64,000 nucleotides of DNA from Hyphomicrobiales bacterium (GCA_900466575.1 UBMP01000018.1:44803-108802); one strand, 5' to 3'. Shown: positions 16,304 to 26,290, counted from the first letter of the stretch. Notes: a model not told the origin generated them from the letters alone. Made by a program: numbers and translations.

Positions 16304-16834
16304 ATGAACATCATCGAACAGCTTGAGGCCGAACAGGCCGCCAAGATCGCCGCCAAGCGCACGCTTCCCGAATTCTCCCCGGGCGACACCGTCCGCGTCA
16401 ACGTCCGCGTTGTCGAAGGCAACCGTACCCGCGTTCAGGCCTATGAAGGCGTTTGCATCGCTCGCAAGGGCGCAGGCCTCAACGAGAGCTTCACGGTTCG
16501 CAAGATCTCCTACGGCGAAGGCGTCGAGCGCGTATTCCCGGTTTACTCGCCGCTCGTCGAAGGCGTTGAAGTCGTTCGCCGCGGTAAGGTCCGTCGCGCC
16601 AAGCTCTACTACCTTCGCGACCTGCGCGGCAAGGCTGCCCGTATCGTTGAAAACACCGGCACGCGTTCGCGCAAGCTGAACGACAGCGAGCGCCAGGCTG
16701 TGGCTGAAGAAAAGGCACGCATCGAAGCCGAGAAGGTCGCCGCTGCCCAGGCTCTGGCTGCCGAGAAGGCCGCTGCCGAAGCTGCTGAAAAGGCTGCCGC
16801 CGAAAAGGCCGCTGCTGAAGCTGCCGCTGAATAA
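16304..16834 (+). CDS. rplS: 50S ribosomal protein L19
   Basis: 176-aa ribosomal protein at the 30S-50S interface. The core ([11 protein letters not shown], then [29 protein letters not shown] and the [15 protein letters not shown] motif) is typical. The last 55 residues are an Ala/Glu/Lys coil built from AEKAAAE-like units, longer than in E. coli but frequent in rhizobia. I used the ATG at 16304, the family start; three earlier codons are open. It has its own leader and terminator and is separated from trmD by two leftward genes. Confidence 0.95.
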   Translation: MNIIEQLEAEQAAKIAAKRTLPEFSPGDTVRVNVRVVEGNRTRVQAYEGVCIARKGAGLNESFTVRKISYGEGVERVFPVYSPLVEGVEVVRRGKVRRAKLYYLRDLRGKAARIVENTGTRSRKLNDSERQAVAEEKARIEAEKVAAAQALAAEKAAAEAAEKAAAEKAAAEAAAE

Positions 16835-16860
16835 GCCTGATCGCCTGTTGCATTTTAGGG

Positions 16861-16895
16861 AAGGCCGCCGGTATGATCCGGCGGCCTTCTTTTTT
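16861..16895 (+). terminator. Rho-independent terminator after rplS
   Basis: AAGGCCGCCGG-TATGAT-CCGGCGGCCTT is a perfect 11-base stem followed by CTTTTTT. Confidence 0.93.
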
Positions 16896-16931
16896 GCGGA
16901 ATGAAGGCGAGACCGGGGACATTTGCCGCTG

Positions 16932-17951
16932 ATGCGTGGGATATCGAAAGAAGTTGTCGCTGCCGTCAGGCGGCTGAACTACTACGCAACCGGCGTCGCG
17001 CGTGAACTCATGCCGCGTTCCCTCTTCCGCTTCGAGCCTGACGCGATTTTCCGCGAGCTTGAGGATACCGGCGCGCTGCCGGCCCTTCTCGAGCGGGTCA
17101 ATTATTACAACAGCCTCGTGGCGGACGGACACACACTGCCTTCGACCCGCGTCGACGCGATCGATCGCTCCAGGAGCCGCTATTTCATCGATCTGGCAGA
17201 GCATCTGCGCTTTTTCCCCGCGCATTTGAAGATCGACACTCTTTTCGGCGACATTACGCATGTTCCCCCCGTTCCGAGCGTGCTGAAGAGCCGGCCAATC
17301 GATGGTGACAATATCAATTCGGTCGTGCTCAACCTCGACAAGTTCCGGCATTTCCGCCTGTTTCACGACCCGGTTCCGTTTTCAAAGAAAACACCCAAGG
17401 CTGTCTGGCGCGGCAGCATGAACAATCCACTGCGCGCGGCCCTCGTGTCCGGCCATGCCAACAGCCCCTTCTGCGATGTCGGCCATGTCAGTCGCAATTT
17501 GACGGAAGTCCCTCCGAAGGGCGAATTGTCGCCGGTCCAGCAATTTGCCTATCGCTACATCATCTCGGTGGAAGGCTGCGACGTCGCCACGAACCTGAAA
17601 TGGGTCATGGCCTCCAACAGCGTCTGCATCATGCCGCGCCCGCGCTATGAAACCTGGTTCATGGAAGGCCGGCTGATTCCCGACTATCATTATGTCGAGG
17701 TGCGCAACGACTTTTCAGACCTGCAGGAAAAGATCGAGGCGCTGGAAGCCGACCCGATGCGCGCCCGCGAGATCGTTGCGAATGCCAACCGGCATATCGG
17801 CATGTTCCTTGAGCGCCGCAACGAGAAACTGACTTCGCTTCTTGTTCTGCAGAAATATTTCGAGGCGACGGGACAGCTGCCGCCTTCGGCATTCTCCGAA
17901 GGCTTTTTCAGCACGGCCGAGACGGCACCGCGCATGCTGCTGACGGCCTGA
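16932..17951 (+). CDS. Glycosyltransferase family 90 (CAP10/LpsA-like)
   Basis: Protein of about 339 aa without signal peptide, so probably cytoplasmic. The central and C-terminal part match the GT90 pattern: KKTPKAVWRGSMNNPLR, then the RYIISVEGCDVATNLKWVMASNSV and RPRYETWFMEGRLIPDYHYV stretches, and the DLQEKIEAL end. Bacterial relatives add sugars to lipopolysaccharide core or capsule, using UDP-sugars. The acceptor here is unknown. ATG 16932 and TTG 16923 are both possible starts. It stands alone after the rplS terminator, with no other polysaccharide genes nearby. Confidence 0.85.
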   Translation: MRGISKEVVAAVRRLNYYATGVARELMPRSLFRFEPDAIFRELEDTGALPALLERVNYYNSLVADGHTLPSTRVDAIDRSRSRYFIDLAEHLRFFPAHLKIDTLFGDITHVPPVPSVLKSRPIDGDNINSVVLNLDKFRHFRLFHDPVPFSKKTPKAVWRGSMNNPLRAALVSGHANSPFCDVGHVSRNLTEVPPKGELSPVQQFAYRYIISVEGCDVATNLKWVMASNSVCIMPRPRYETWFMEGRLIPDYHYVEVRNDFSDLQEKIEALEADPMRAREIVANANRHIGMFLERRNEKLTSLLVLQKYFEATGQLPPSAFSEGFFSTAETAPRMLLTA

Positions 17952-18027
17952 ACTGGCAGTGCCTTCTCCTTGCAATTCCTGAACATTCTGTGACAGTGTG
18001 TCCCGCCACAAAAGACAGGAGACACCG

Positions 18028-18840
18028 ATGATTTCCAGACGCGCCGTGCTCGCGCTCGCCGCCCTCGCAGCCGCAACCCCGCTTGCAGCACCGCATTCGG
18101 CCCAGGCCGCAGACGCCCTGCCGGACCTCAAGGGCCGCAAGGTGGTCGTGGTCACCGAAAACGCCTACCCGCCGCTGCAATTTGTCGATCCCAAGTCCGG
18201 CAAGCAGATCGGCTGGGAATATGACGCGATGAACGAGATCGCCAAGCGGCTGAATTTCAAGGTCGAGTACCAGAACACGAGTTGGGACGCGATGATCCAG
18301 GCCGTGTCCGACAAGCAATACGACATCGGCATGACCGGCATCACCATCAAGGACGAGCGCAAGGAGAAAGTCGATTTCTCGGACCCTTACATGCGCTCCG
18401 AACAGTTCATGCTGGTGCGCGGCGATGAGAAGCGCTTCACGGATGCCAAGAGCTTTGCCGCCGACACGAAACTGCTGGTCGGCGCACAGCCCGGCACCAC
18501 GCCTTTCTATACTGCCGTCTACAGCGTTCTCGACGGCGACGAGAAGAACCCGCGCATCAAGCTTTTCGAAACCTTCGGCGCCACCGTTCAAGCGCTCAAG
18601 GCCGGCGACGTCGACACAGTTCTGACCGATGGCACGGCCGGCAAGGGCTATGTGGATGCCTCCAATGGCGGGCTGAAGCTCGTCGGCGGCCCGCTCGGCA
18701 CCGAGGATTTCGGCTTCATCTTCCCCAAGGGGTCAGATCTCGTAAAGCCGGTCAACGCCGCGATTGCTTCGCTCAAGGCCGATGGCACACTGGACGCGCT
18801 GAACAAAAAGTGGTTCCTCGACTACAAGATGGGCCAGTGA
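18028..18840 (+). CDS. Amino-acid ABC transporter periplasmic binding protein
   Basis: 270-aa family 3 solute-binding protein. It has a signal peptide ([20 protein letters not shown], with cleavage near Ala-Gln-Ala at about 30). The mature part begins with [16 protein letters not shown], then [34 protein letters not shown] and the [12 protein letters not shown] hinge region. It probably binds a polar amino acid. CAGGAG precedes the ATG at 18028 by six bases, which decides the start over an upstream GTG. The permease gene follows after 45 bases. No ATPase gene is visible next to them. Confidence 0.9.
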   Translation: MISRRAVLALAALAAATPLAAPHSAQAADALPDLKGRKVVVVTENAYPPLQFVDPKSGKQIGWEYDAMNEIAKRLNFKVEYQNTSWDAMIQAVSDKQYDIGMTGITIKDERKEKVDFSDPYMRSEQFMLVRGDEKRFTDAKSFAADTKLLVGAQPGTTPFYTAVYSVLDGDEKNPRIKLFETFGATVQALKAGDVDTVLTDGTAGKGYVDASNGGLKLVGGPLGTEDFGFIFPKGSDLVKPVNAAIASLKADGTLDALNKKWFLDYKMGQ

Positions 18841-18885
18841 GGTCCATGGCGAAGTCGCGCGCTTGACCCGGATGTTCACGCCACA

Positions 18886-19710
18886 ATGAACCTCCAGGCT
18901 CAAAACAGTTCCGACGGCGAGACACAGGGTTTTCCCTGGTGGCTCGCCGTTCTCGTCGCAATCGCGATTGCAATTGCCATCGCGATTGCCGTCAACGACC
19001 TCTATGTGCAGGTCTTCGAAACGGTCATTCACGGCCTCTGGGTCACGATCGGGGTCACACTCACGGCCTTCGTCCTCGCGTCAGCCATGGGCCTTGGCAT
19101 CGCACTGATGGCGCTCTCCGGCTCCAAATGGGCACAGCAGACGGCGCGTTTCTACACCGAGATCATCCGCGGCGTTCCGATCCTCGTGCTCCTCTTCTAC
19201 ATCGCCTTTGTCGGCGCGCCCGCACTCACCGAAGCGATCAACGTTCTCGCCACGCCGCTGATCAAGGCCGGCGTCATGGACCCGCTGCTGGTGCGCGACA
19301 TCTCGCTCATGTGGCGGGCGATCCTGGCGCTCACCATCGGCTATTCCGCCTTCATCAGCGAGGTTTTCCGCGCCGGCATCATGTCGGTCGACAAGGGCCA
19401 GATCGAAGCGGCGAAGTCGCTCGGCCTCTCGCGCTTCCAGCGCTTCCGCCTCGTTGTGCTGCCGCAGGCGATCCGCGTGATCCTGCCCCCGCTCGGCAAC
19501 GACTTCGTTGCCATGGTCAAGGATTCCTCGCTCGTCTCCGTGCTGGGCGTGCAGGACATCACCCAACTCGGCAAGGTCTATGCCTCGGGCTCGTTTCGCT
19601 TCTTCGAGACCTATTCCATCGTGGCTTATGTCTATCTGATCCTCACCGTCGGCCTGTCTCTAGGCCTCAGACGGCTTGAAAAGCGGCTTCGGCGCAACCA
19701 GATGCGATGA
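18886..19710 (+). CDS. Amino-acid ABC transporter permease (HisM/GlnP family)
   Basis: 274-aa inner-membrane permease. The ABC-contact EAA loop is seen as EAAKSLGLSRFQRFRLVVLPQA, followed by LGNDFVAMVKDSSLVSVLG, which is diagnostic of the polar amino-acid group. About six helices are predicted. The first helix contains an odd run of alternating Ala-Ile from an 11-base direct repeat in the DNA (about 18959-18992). It works with the binding protein upstream. An ATPase must come from elsewhere, since leuC follows. Confidence 0.9.
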   Translation: MNLQAQNSSDGETQGFPWWLAVLVAIAIAIAIAIAVNDLYVQVFETVIHGLWVTIGVTLTAFVLASAMGLGIALMALSGSKWAQQTARFYTEIIRGVPILVLLFYIAFVGAPALTEAINVLATPLIKAGVMDPLLVRDISLMWRAILALTIGYSAFISEVFRAGIMSVDKGQIEAAKSLGLSRFQRFRLVVLPQAIRVILPPLGNDFVAMVKDSSLVSVLGVQDITQLGKVYASGSFRFFETYSIVAYVYLILTVGLSLGLRRLEKRLRRNQMR

Positions 19711-19948
19711 ACATGAAGATTGCCGAGCTTTTCAAAAATTGATATGAGCCCAGACATGACGATACCCACGGCAAAAAGCGGCATTTTCGAGCATGTCTTC
19801 GTGCTCCAGGACAGGAAGCGTCTTCCTGCCCGCTTCTTTGCCGCAATCTCTGGCGCGCTCAACACCCGCCTATCGTGATCCGCGCCTGCGGTCTTTGCGG
19901 CCGCCTTCAGCCAATCCAAAAATCTCCAAGCTTTCGGGATGAAACATC

Positions 19949-21358
19949 ATGAGCGCACCGCGTACCCTCTATGACAAGATCTGGGACGATCACCTGGTCA
20001 GCCAGGCCGATGACGGCACCTGTCTTCTCTATATCGACCGTCACCTCGTTCACGAAGTGACGAGCCCCCAGGCCTTCGAAGGCCTGCGCATGGCCGGCCG
20101 CAAGGTTCACGCGCCTGAAAAGACGCTGGCCGTCGTTGACCACAACGTGCCGACCTCGCCGGATCGCCACCTCGGCATCAAGAACGAGGAAAGCCGCATC
20201 CAGGTCAAGGCGCTCGCCAAGAACGCCGCTGACTTCAACGTCGAGTACTATTCCGAGAACGACAAGCGCCAGGGCATCGTGCACATCGTCGGTCCCGAAC
20301 AGGGCTTCACGCTGCCGGGCATGACCATCGTCTGCGGCGACAGCCACACCTCCACGCATGGCGCTTTCGGCGCGCTGGCGCATGGCATCGGCACGTCGGA
20401 AGTGGAACACGTTCTGGCGACCCAGACGCTGATCCAGAAGAAGGCCAAGAACATGCTGGTGCGCGTTGACGGCAAGCTGCCGGAAGGCGTCACCGCCAAG
20501 GATATCGTGCTCGCCATCATCGGCGAAATCGGCACGGCCGGCGGCACCGGCCACGTCATCGAATTCGCCGGCGAAGCGATCCGCGCGCTTTCCATGGAAG
20601 GCCGCATGACGGTCTGCAACATGACCATCGAAGGCGGCGCCCGCGCCGGCCTCATCGCCCCGGACGAAAAGACCTTCGAATATATCAAGGACAAGCCGCG
20701 CGCGCCGAAGGGCGAAGCGCTGGAAAAGGCCATCGAATACTGGAAGACGCTGCACACGGACGAAGGCGCGCATTACGACAAGGTCGTCGTTCTCGACGCC
20801 GCCGCCCTGCCGCCCATCGTCTCCTGGGGCTCCTCGCCGGAAGACGTCGTGTCCGTCGAAGGCATCGTGCCGAACCCGGACGATATCCATGACGAAAACA
20901 AGCGCACCTCCAAGTGGCGCGCGCTGGACTATATGGGCCTGAAGCCGGGCACGAAGATCACCGATATCGCCATCGACCGCGTCTTCATCGGCTCCTGCAC
21001 CAACGGCCGCATCGAAGACCTGCGCGCTGTTGCCAAGGTCGTCGAAGGCAAGAAGGTGGCCGGCTCCGTCAACGCCATGATCGTTCCGGGCTCCGGCCTC
21101 GTGAAGGAACAGGCCGAAGCCGAAGGCCTCGACAAGATCTTCAAGGAAGCCGGCTTCGACTGGCGCGAGCCGGGCTGCTCCATGTGCCTCGCCATGAACG
21201 ACGACCGCCTGAAGCCGGGCGAACGCTGCGCCTCGACCTCGAACCGCAACTTCGAAGGCCGCCAGGGCTTCAAGGGCCGCACGCATCTCGTGTCGCCCGC
21301 CATGGCCGCCGCAGCGGCGATTGCCGGCCACTTCGTCGACATCCGCGACTTCAAGTAA
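19949..21358 (+). CDS. leuC: 3-Isopropylmalate dehydratase large subunit
   Basis: 469-aa aconitase-family 4Fe-4S enzyme subunit of leucine synthesis, which isomerises 2- to 3-isopropylmalate together with LeuD. Cluster cysteines are visible in [11 protein letters not shown] (about residue 350) and CSMC (about 410). [18 protein letters not shown] and the N-terminal [11 protein letters not shown] are typical. It stands alone, with a terminator after it; leuD is not in the window. Leucine catabolism genes lie just to the right in the opposite direction. Confidence 0.97.
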   Translation: MSAPRTLYDKIWDDHLVSQADDGTCLLYIDRHLVHEVTSPQAFEGLRMAGRKVHAPEKTLAVVDHNVPTSPDRHLGIKNEESRIQVKALAKNAADFNVEYYSENDKRQGIVHIVGPEQGFTLPGMTIVCGDSHTSTHGAFGALAHGIGTSEVEHVLATQTLIQKKAKNMLVRVDGKLPEGVTAKDIVLAIIGEIGTAGGTGHVIEFAGEAIRALSMEGRMTVCNMTIEGGARAGLIAPDEKTFEYIKDKPRAPKGEALEKAIEYWKTLHTDEGAHYDKVVVLDAAALPPIVSWGSSPEDVVSVEGIVPNPDDIHDENKRTSKWRALDYMGLKPGTKITDIAIDRVFIGSCTNGRIEDLRAVAKVVEGKKVAGSVNAMIVPGSGLVKEQAEAEGLDKIFKEAGFDWREPGCSMCLAMNDDRLKPGERCASTSNRNFEGRQGFKGRTHLVSPAMAAAAAIAGHFVDIRDFK

Positions 21359-21384
21359 GTCAAGGCTGAGGGAAGATTGGAAAG

Positions 21385-21411
21385 GCGTCCGCTCCGGCGG
21401 GCGCTTTTTTT
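21385..21411 (+). terminator. Rho-independent terminator after leuC
   Basis: GCGTCCGC-TCCG-GCGGGCGC (eight pairs, one G-T) followed by seven T. Confidence 0.88.
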
Positions 21412-21519
21412 GTTAAGTCGTGTAAGCGCTTAGGGGCATCGTGGGCGTTCTTGCGGCCGCCTGTATGCGGGGCCTGTCGCAGGGAGAGAGGCCTTTTGCC
21501 GCCATAAATCGAGTAATCA

Positions 21520-21598
21520 CCCCCTCACCAGGCCTGCCAAACCAATCGGCTACGCCTCTTGGGGCAGGCTATCCTCTCCCCAAGGGGAGAGGAGGGAG
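21520..21598. repeat. Intergenic nested-hairpin repeat, copy F
   Basis: CCCCTCACC, an arm CCTGCC...GGCAGG and a stem CCTCTCCCC-AA-GGGGAGAGG. It is related to the type 2 element in ftsY and faces copy G. Nothing else is seen between the leuC terminator and this pair. Confidence 0.7.
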
Positions 21599-21618
21599 AC
21601 CACGGCGCGGCTCCAGCT

Positions 21619-21665
21619 CGCTTCTCCCCACCGGGGAGAAGATGCCGGCAGGCAGATGAGGGGGG
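21619..21665. repeat. Intergenic nested-hairpin repeat, copy G
   Basis: CTTCTCCCC-ACC-GGGGAGAAG followed by TGCCGGCAGGCA and ATGAGGGGG. It lies in inverted orientation to copy F with 20 bases between. A small hairpin GCACCC-AAAGA-GGGTGC at 21670-21686 comes next, just beyond the mvaB stop. Confidence 0.75.
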
Positions 21666-21693
21666 AACGGCACCCAAAGAGGGTGCGGAGTTT

Positions 21694-22560
21694 TCACTCC
21701 GCCGACAACCGCCCGATGCGCCCCATCATAAAGGCCTCGGCTGCCGCCAGCTTCGCACGATCAATTCCCGTCTCCAAATCCCTGGTGCGCAGCAAATCCA
21801 CCAACGCCCCGGTCGCGACATTCCCCTTGGCTCCCGGCGCATAAGGACACCCGCCAAGACCGCCGACCGCGCTGTCAAAGGTCCGCAGCCCCAAATCCAG
21901 GCTCGCCTCGACATTCGAAAGCGCCCGGTTGCCCGTGTCATGATAATGCCCGGCTAAGCGCGACGCGGGAACGGCCTGCAGCACCTCATGAAGCATCGCT
22001 TTAATCGTCTCGGGCGTGCCCGCCCCAATCGTATCGCCGAGCGAAACCTCGTAGCACCCGCCAGCGATCAGCCGCTCCGCAACGGCCCGGACAGAAGACG
22101 GCGCAATCGGCCCCTCATAGGGACAGGCGACGACACAGGAGACATAGCCGCGTACCGGAATGCCCGCAGCCCGCGCCGCATCGAGAACCGGGGCAAAGCG
22201 CCCAAAACTCTCCTCGATCGAGCAATTGATGTTCTTCTGGCTGAACGTTTCGGACGCCGAAGCGAAGATCGCCACCTCATCCGCACCCGCCGCCAGCGCC
22301 GCCTCGAACCCCTTCATGTTCGGCGTCAGCACGCCATAGGTCACGCCCGGCCGTCGCTTGATGCCCGCCATGACCTGACCCGCATCCGCCATCTGCGGCA
22401 CCCATTTCGGCGACACGAAACTCGCCGCCTCGATCTTGGCGAATCCGGCTTCAGAGAGGAGATCGATCAGCGCGATCTTGTCGGCTGTGGGCACGATCTC
22501 CTTCTCGTTCTGCAGACCGTCGCGCGGGCCGACTTCGTAAATCGTCACGAACTCAGTCAT
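21694..22560 (-). CDS. mvaB: Hydroxymethylglutaryl-CoA lyase
   Basis: Cleaves HMG-CoA to acetyl-CoA and acetoacetate, the last step of leucine degradation. The 288-aa TIM-barrel enzyme has GPRDGLQNE at the N-terminus (substrate and metal binding), VSLGDTIGAGTP, and the signature GLGGCPYAPGAKGN with the active-site cysteine near 253. Its start overlaps the 3' end of mccA by eight bases, which implies coupled translation in the tetR-ivd-mccB-mccA-mvaB operon. Confidence 0.95.
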   Translation of the reverse strand: MTEFVTIYEVGPRDGLQNEKEIVPTADKIALIDLLSEAGFAKIEAASFVSPKWVPQMADAGQVMAGIKRRPGVTYGVLTPNMKGFEAALAAGADEVAIFASASETFSQKNINCSIEESFGRFAPVLDAARAAGIPVRGYVSCVVACPYEGPIAPSSVRAVAERLIAGGCYEVSLGDTIGAGTPETIKAMLHEVLQAVPASRLAGHYHDTGNRALSNVEASLDLGLRTFDSAVGGLGGCPYAPGAKGNVATGALVDLLRTRDLETGIDRAKLAAAEAFMMGRIGRLSAE

Positions 22561-24682
22561 CGACGGCGTCCTTGAGCTTCACAAGCATCGCCCCGCCTTC
22601 AGCCTGCCCGCCTTCGCTGGCAAACACGGTCTCCACGACCCCGTCACGCGGCGCCTTCAGCGTATGCTCCATCTTCATCGCCTCCATGACGAGAAGCCGG
22701 TCTCCTGCCTTCACCGTATCGCCAGCCTTGACCTCGATAAGGCGCACGACACCGGTCATCGGCGCGAGAATGTCGCCGGAGGAGCCATGCGCGGCATCCG
22801 CACCGACAAGCGGGTCGGGGTAGAGGAAAACATAGGTTTCGCCGTCGAGAAGGACGGAGACAGACTTGCCGGCGCGGGTCGGGGTGACGACCACGCGTGC
22901 GGAGAGGTTGGCAGACGCGCCGTTGCGGTCGGTGCGGGCGGAGATGGTAAGCGCAGCGGGCTTGGCACCCCCCTCTGCCCTGCCGGGCATCTCCCCCTCA
23001 AAGGGGGAGATTGGCCGTGCGGCAGCCGCTTGCTCCCACTCTCCCCCCTCGAGGGGGAGATGTCGCGAAGCAACAGAGGGGGGTGCTCCGAATGAAACGC
23101 TCACCTGAGAAAACGTCGCCTCACCGACATCGCCCAAAAGGCGATACTCCTTGCCATCCGAGACAAGCCGCCGCTCCAGCCGCTCCGCCTCATGCAAGAA
23201 GACCACCCGATGCGCCGCCTCCCCCCAATGCCGGAAACCGGCGAAGGAAGCCTCAGGATCGATCTCCAACGCCGCGAATACCGCGGCAAAAATCGCGTCC
23301 TCAGAAAGCTCCGGCTTACGCAACAGCCCATCCAGATGACGTTCGATCAGCCCCGCATCCATCCGCCCGGCGCGGAAAATCTCATCCCCCGACAGCGCCC
23401 GCAGGAAATCGCGATTGGTCGCAAGCCCGGCGATATGCGTACCGCCCAGCGCCGCGCCCAGCCGGTCCAGCGCCGCATCGCGCGTTTCGCCATGGGCAAT
23501 CACCTTTGCGATCATCGGATCGTAAAAGGGCGACACGGCGTCGCCGCCGGCCACTCCGCCATCGATGCGCACGCCGTTGCCTGAACAGAATGCCAGATAA
23601 TCGATCCGCCCGGCCTGCGGCAGGAAACCGCCCGCCGGGTCTTCCGCATATAGCCGAGCCTCGACGGCATGACCATGAATCCGAATATCATCCTGCGTGA
23701 CCGGCAGCGGCTCGCCGCTTGCGACGCGCAATTGCCACTCGACCAGATCGAAGCCGGTGATCGCTTCCGTGACAGGATGTTCGACCTGAAGCCGCGTGTT
23801 CATTTCCATGAACCAGAACCCGTCTGGCCGCAGCGGCCCCGAACCATCGGCAATGAATTCGATGGTACCCGCGCCCTTGTAGTTCACCGCCGCTGCCGCC
23901 TCGATCGCCGCGCCCGTCATCGCCGCGCGCACCGCCTCGCTCATGCCGGGCGCCGGTGCTTCCTCGATCACCTTCTGGTGCCGTCGCTGAAGCGAGCAAT
24001 CGCGCTCGAAGAGATGAACGATGTTGCCCTGGCTGTCACCGAAGACCTGCACCTCGATATGGCGCGGCGAGGAAATGTATTTCTCGATCAGCACCTTGTC
24101 GTCGCCGAAGGAAGACTTCGCCTCGCGCCGGCAGCTTTCCAGCGCCGCAGCGAACTCCTCCGCTCGCTCGACCCTACGCATGCCCTTGCCGCCGCCACCG
24201 GCAGACGCCTTGATCAACACCGGATAGCCGATGCGATCTGCCTCGCCCTGAAGAAACGCCGCATCCTGTGCGTCACCATGATAACCCGGCACCACAGGAA
24301 CGCCTGCCTCTTCCATCAGGCGTTTCGCCGCATCCTTCAGCCCCATCGCCCGGATGGATGCGGCCGACGGACCGATGAAGACAAGGCCCGCCCTTTCGAC
24401 CGCGTCCACAAAATCCGGGTTTTCCGAAAGAAACCCGTAGCCCGGATGGATGGCTTCGGCACCCGTCGCCACTGCGGCGGCAATAATTTTTTCGCCGGAT
24501 AAGTAACTTTCGCGCGCCGGTGAGGGGCCGATATGCACAGCCTCATCCGCCTGCCGCACATGTTGCGCATTCGCGTCCGCGTCCGAATAGACGGCAACGG
24601 TCCGGACACCGAGCCGCCTAGCAGTACGAATGATGCGGCAGGCTATTTCGCCGCGATTGGCAATCAGGATCTTGGAAAACAT
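22553..24682 (-). CDS. mccA: Methylcrotonyl-CoA carboxylase, biotin-containing alpha subunit
   Basis: 709-aa subunit that carboxylates biotin and carries it for 3-methylcrotonyl-CoA carboxylation. The biotin carboxylase domain covers residues 1-445 (ANRGEIACRIIRTARRLG, GGGGKGM, EMNTRLQVEH). A linker follows, then a C-terminal biotinyl domain with the acceptor lysine in VMEAMKMEHT (about 670). Residues of about 533-573 are an insert translated from two inverted palindromic repeats (GAPPSVASRHLPLEGGE ... ISPFEGEMPGRAEGGAK). The insert explains the length, about 40 aa above usual. It is flanked by mccB and mvaB with tiny spacing. Confidence 0.95.
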   Translation of the reverse strand: MFSKILIANRGEIACRIIRTARRLGVRTVAVYSDADANAQHVRQADEAVHIGPSPARESYLSGEKIIAAAVATGAEAIHPGYGFLSENPDFVDAVERAGLVFIGPSAASIRAMGLKDAAKRLMEEAGVPVVPGYHGDAQDAAFLQGEADRIGYPVLIKASAGGGGKGMRRVERAEEFAAALESCRREAKSSFGDDKVLIEKYISSPRHIEVQVFGDSQGNIVHLFERDCSLQRRHQKVIEEAPAPGMSEAVRAAMTGAAIEAAAAVNYKGAGTIEFIADGSGPLRPDGFWFMEMNTRLQVEHPVTEAITGFDLVEWQLRVASGEPLPVTQDDIRIHGHAVEARLYAEDPAGGFLPQAGRIDYLAFCSGNGVRIDGGVAGGDAVSPFYDPMIAKVIAHGETRDAALDRLGAALGGTHIAGLATNRDFLRALSGDEIFRAGRMDAGLIERHLDGLLRKPELSEDAIFAAVFAALEIDPEASFAGFRHWGEAAHRVVFLHEAERLERRLVSDGKEYRLLGDVGEATFSQVSVSFGAPPSVASRHLPLEGGEWEQAAAARPISPFEGEMPGRAEGGAKPAALTISARTDRNGASANLSARVVVTPTRAGKSVSVLLDGETYVFLYPDPLVGADAAHGSSGDILAPMTGVVRLIEVKAGDTVKAGDRLLVMEAMKMEHTLKAPRDGVVETVFASEGGQAEGGAMLVKLKDAVDD
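22965..23010. repeat. Nested-hairpin repeat inside mccA, copy D (type 1)
   Basis: GCACCCCCCTCTGCCCTGCC with a GCCC-TGCC-GGGC hairpin and CTCCCCCTCAAAGGGGGAG. It is read as ISPFEGEMPGRAEGGAK in MccA, the same element frame as the FtsY copies. Confidence 0.85.
23041..23086. repeat. Nested-hairpin repeat inside mccA, copy E (type 1, inverted)
   Basis: Reverse orientation to copy D with 30 bases between. CTCCCCC-TCGA-GGGGGAG, then GTCGCGAAGCAAC, and it ends GGGGGGTGC. It is read from the opposite strand of the element as GAPPSVASRHLPLEGGE. Confidence 0.85.
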
Positions 24683-24691
24683 GTCTTCACC

Positions 24692-26290
24692 TCACATCCT
24701 GAACAGGCCGAATTTCGTGTCTTCGACGGGCGCGTTCAGCGCAGCCCGCAGGGACAATGCCACGACATCGCGGGTCTTTTCCGGATCAATGATCCCGTCG
24801 TCCCAAAGCCGCGCCGAGGCGTAGAGCGGGGCCGATTGCAGCTCAAACTGTTCGAGCGTCGGGCGTTTGAACTCCGCCTCGTCCTCCACCGACCATGTGC
24901 CGCCCTTGGCCTCGATGCCGGCGCGGCGAACACTCGCTAGAACGCCTGCCGCCTGGGGCCCGCCCATGACGGAAATGCGGGCATTGGGCCACATCCAGAG
25001 AAAGCGTGGTCCGTAAGCGCGGCCGCACATGCCGTAATTGCCCGCACCATAGGAGCCGCCGATGATGACCGTCACCTTGGGAACGGCAGCGGTGGAGACA
25101 GCCGCAACCAGCTTCGCCCCGTCCTTGGCAATCCCGCCGGCCTCGTATTTCGAACCGACCATGAAGCCGGTGATATTCTGCAGGAAGAGAAGCGGGATTT
25201 TGCGCTGGCAGCAGAGCTCGATGAAATGCGCGCCTTTTTGCGAGCTTTCGGAGAAGAGTACGCCATTGTTGGCGATGATCCCTACCGGCACGCCATCGAT
25301 ATGGGCAAAACCGGTCACGAGCGTCGTGCCGTAACGCGGCTTGAACTCATCGAAATCCGAACCGTCGACGATGCGGGCGATCACCTCGCGCACATCATAG
25401 GGTGTCTTCGCATCTGCGGGCACGAGACCCATAATGTCGGAGGCCGGATGAAGCGGCGCGCGCGTGGCCTGCAGCGCGATATTCGGCTGCGGCGCGGGAC
25501 CGAGATGCTTCACGATCTGGCGAGCTAGCGCCAGCGCGTGATCGTCATCGTCGGCGAGATAGTCTGCGACACCGGAAAGGCGCGTATGTGTATCGCCGCC
25601 GCCCAGCGTCTCCGCGTCGATCACCTCGCCCGTCGCTTCCTTTACCAGCGGCGGGCCGGCGAGAAAGATCGTGCCCTGGTTCTTGACGATGATCGTCTGG
25701 TCGCACATGGCCGGCACATAGGCCCCGCCGGCCGTGCAGGAGCCCATAACAACGGCGATCTGTGCAATGCCGGCAGCACTCATGCGCGCCTGATTGTAGA
25801 AGATGCGGCCGAAATGTTCCTTATCCGGAAACACTTCGTCCTGGTTGGGCAGGTTCGCTCCCCCTGAGTCCACCAGATAGAGGCAGGGCAGCCGGTTCTC
25901 AGCAGCGATTTCCTGCGCCCGCAGATGCTTCTTCACCGTCAGCGGATAGTAAGTCCCACCTTTCACAGTGGCGTCGTTGCAGACAATCATGCAATCGCGG
26001 CCCCGGACCTTGCCGATTCCGGCAATCACGCCGGCCGACGGGATATCGTCGTCATAAACGCCGGTCGCGGCGAAGAGCCCGATTTCCAGGAAAGGCGAGC
26101 CAGGATCGAGAAGCCCAGCCACCCGGTCGCGCGGAAGCAATTTGCCGCGCTTCACATGCCGGTCCCGCGCGGCCTGCGGACCACCGGCCATGATGCGCCG
26201 CGCCTCGGCCTCTATTGCCCCGCGATGAACCAGCATCGCAGCGCGGTTGGTGTCAGCTTCCGGGGGAAGCGGTGTTCCGATGATTGTCAT
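24692..26290 (-). CDS. mccB: Methylcrotonyl-CoA carboxylase carboxyltransferase (beta) subunit
   Basis: 532-aa carboxyltransferase that moves CO2 from biotin to 3-methylcrotonyl-CoA. Crotonase-fold halves carry [17 protein letters not shown] and [25 protein letters not shown]. The oxyanion region [25 protein letters not shown] and [16 protein letters not shown] are typical of MccB rather than propionyl-CoA carboxylase. I chose the ATG at 26290, which has GGGAGTGAAG upstream. It lies between ivd and mccA in the leucine degradation operon. Confidence 0.95.
   Translation of the reverse strand: MTIIGTPLPPEADTNRAAMLVHRGAIEAEARRIMAGGPQAARDRHVKRGKLLPRDRVAGLLDPGSPFLEIGLFAATGVYDDDIPSAGVIAGIGKVRGRDCMIVCNDATVKGGTYYPLTVKKHLRAQEIAAENRLPCLYLVDSGGANLPNQDEVFPDKEHFGRIFYNQARMSAAGIAQIAVVMGSCTAGGAYVPAMCDQTIIVKNQGTIFLAGPPLVKEATGEVIDAETLGGGDTHTRLSGVADYLADDDDHALALARQIVKHLGPAPQPNIALQATRAPLHPASDIMGLVPADAKTPYDVREVIARIVDGSDFDEFKPRYGTTLVTGFAHIDGVPVGIIANNGVLFSESSQKGAHFIELCCQRKIPLLFLQNITGFMVGSKYEAGGIAKDGAKLVAAVSTAAVPKVTVIIGGSYGAGNYGMCGRAYGPRFLWMWPNARISVMGGPQAAGVLASVRRAGIEAKGGTWSVEDEAEFKRPTLEQFELQSAPLYASARLWDDGIIDPEKTRDVVALSLRAALNAPVEDTKFGLFRM

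Noticed and set aside
19744..19878. 44-codon frame (MSPDMTIPTAKS...) between the permease and leuC, considered as a leuC leader peptide
   Set aside because: No ribosome binding site, no run of leucine codons and no terminator-antiterminator structure before leuC.
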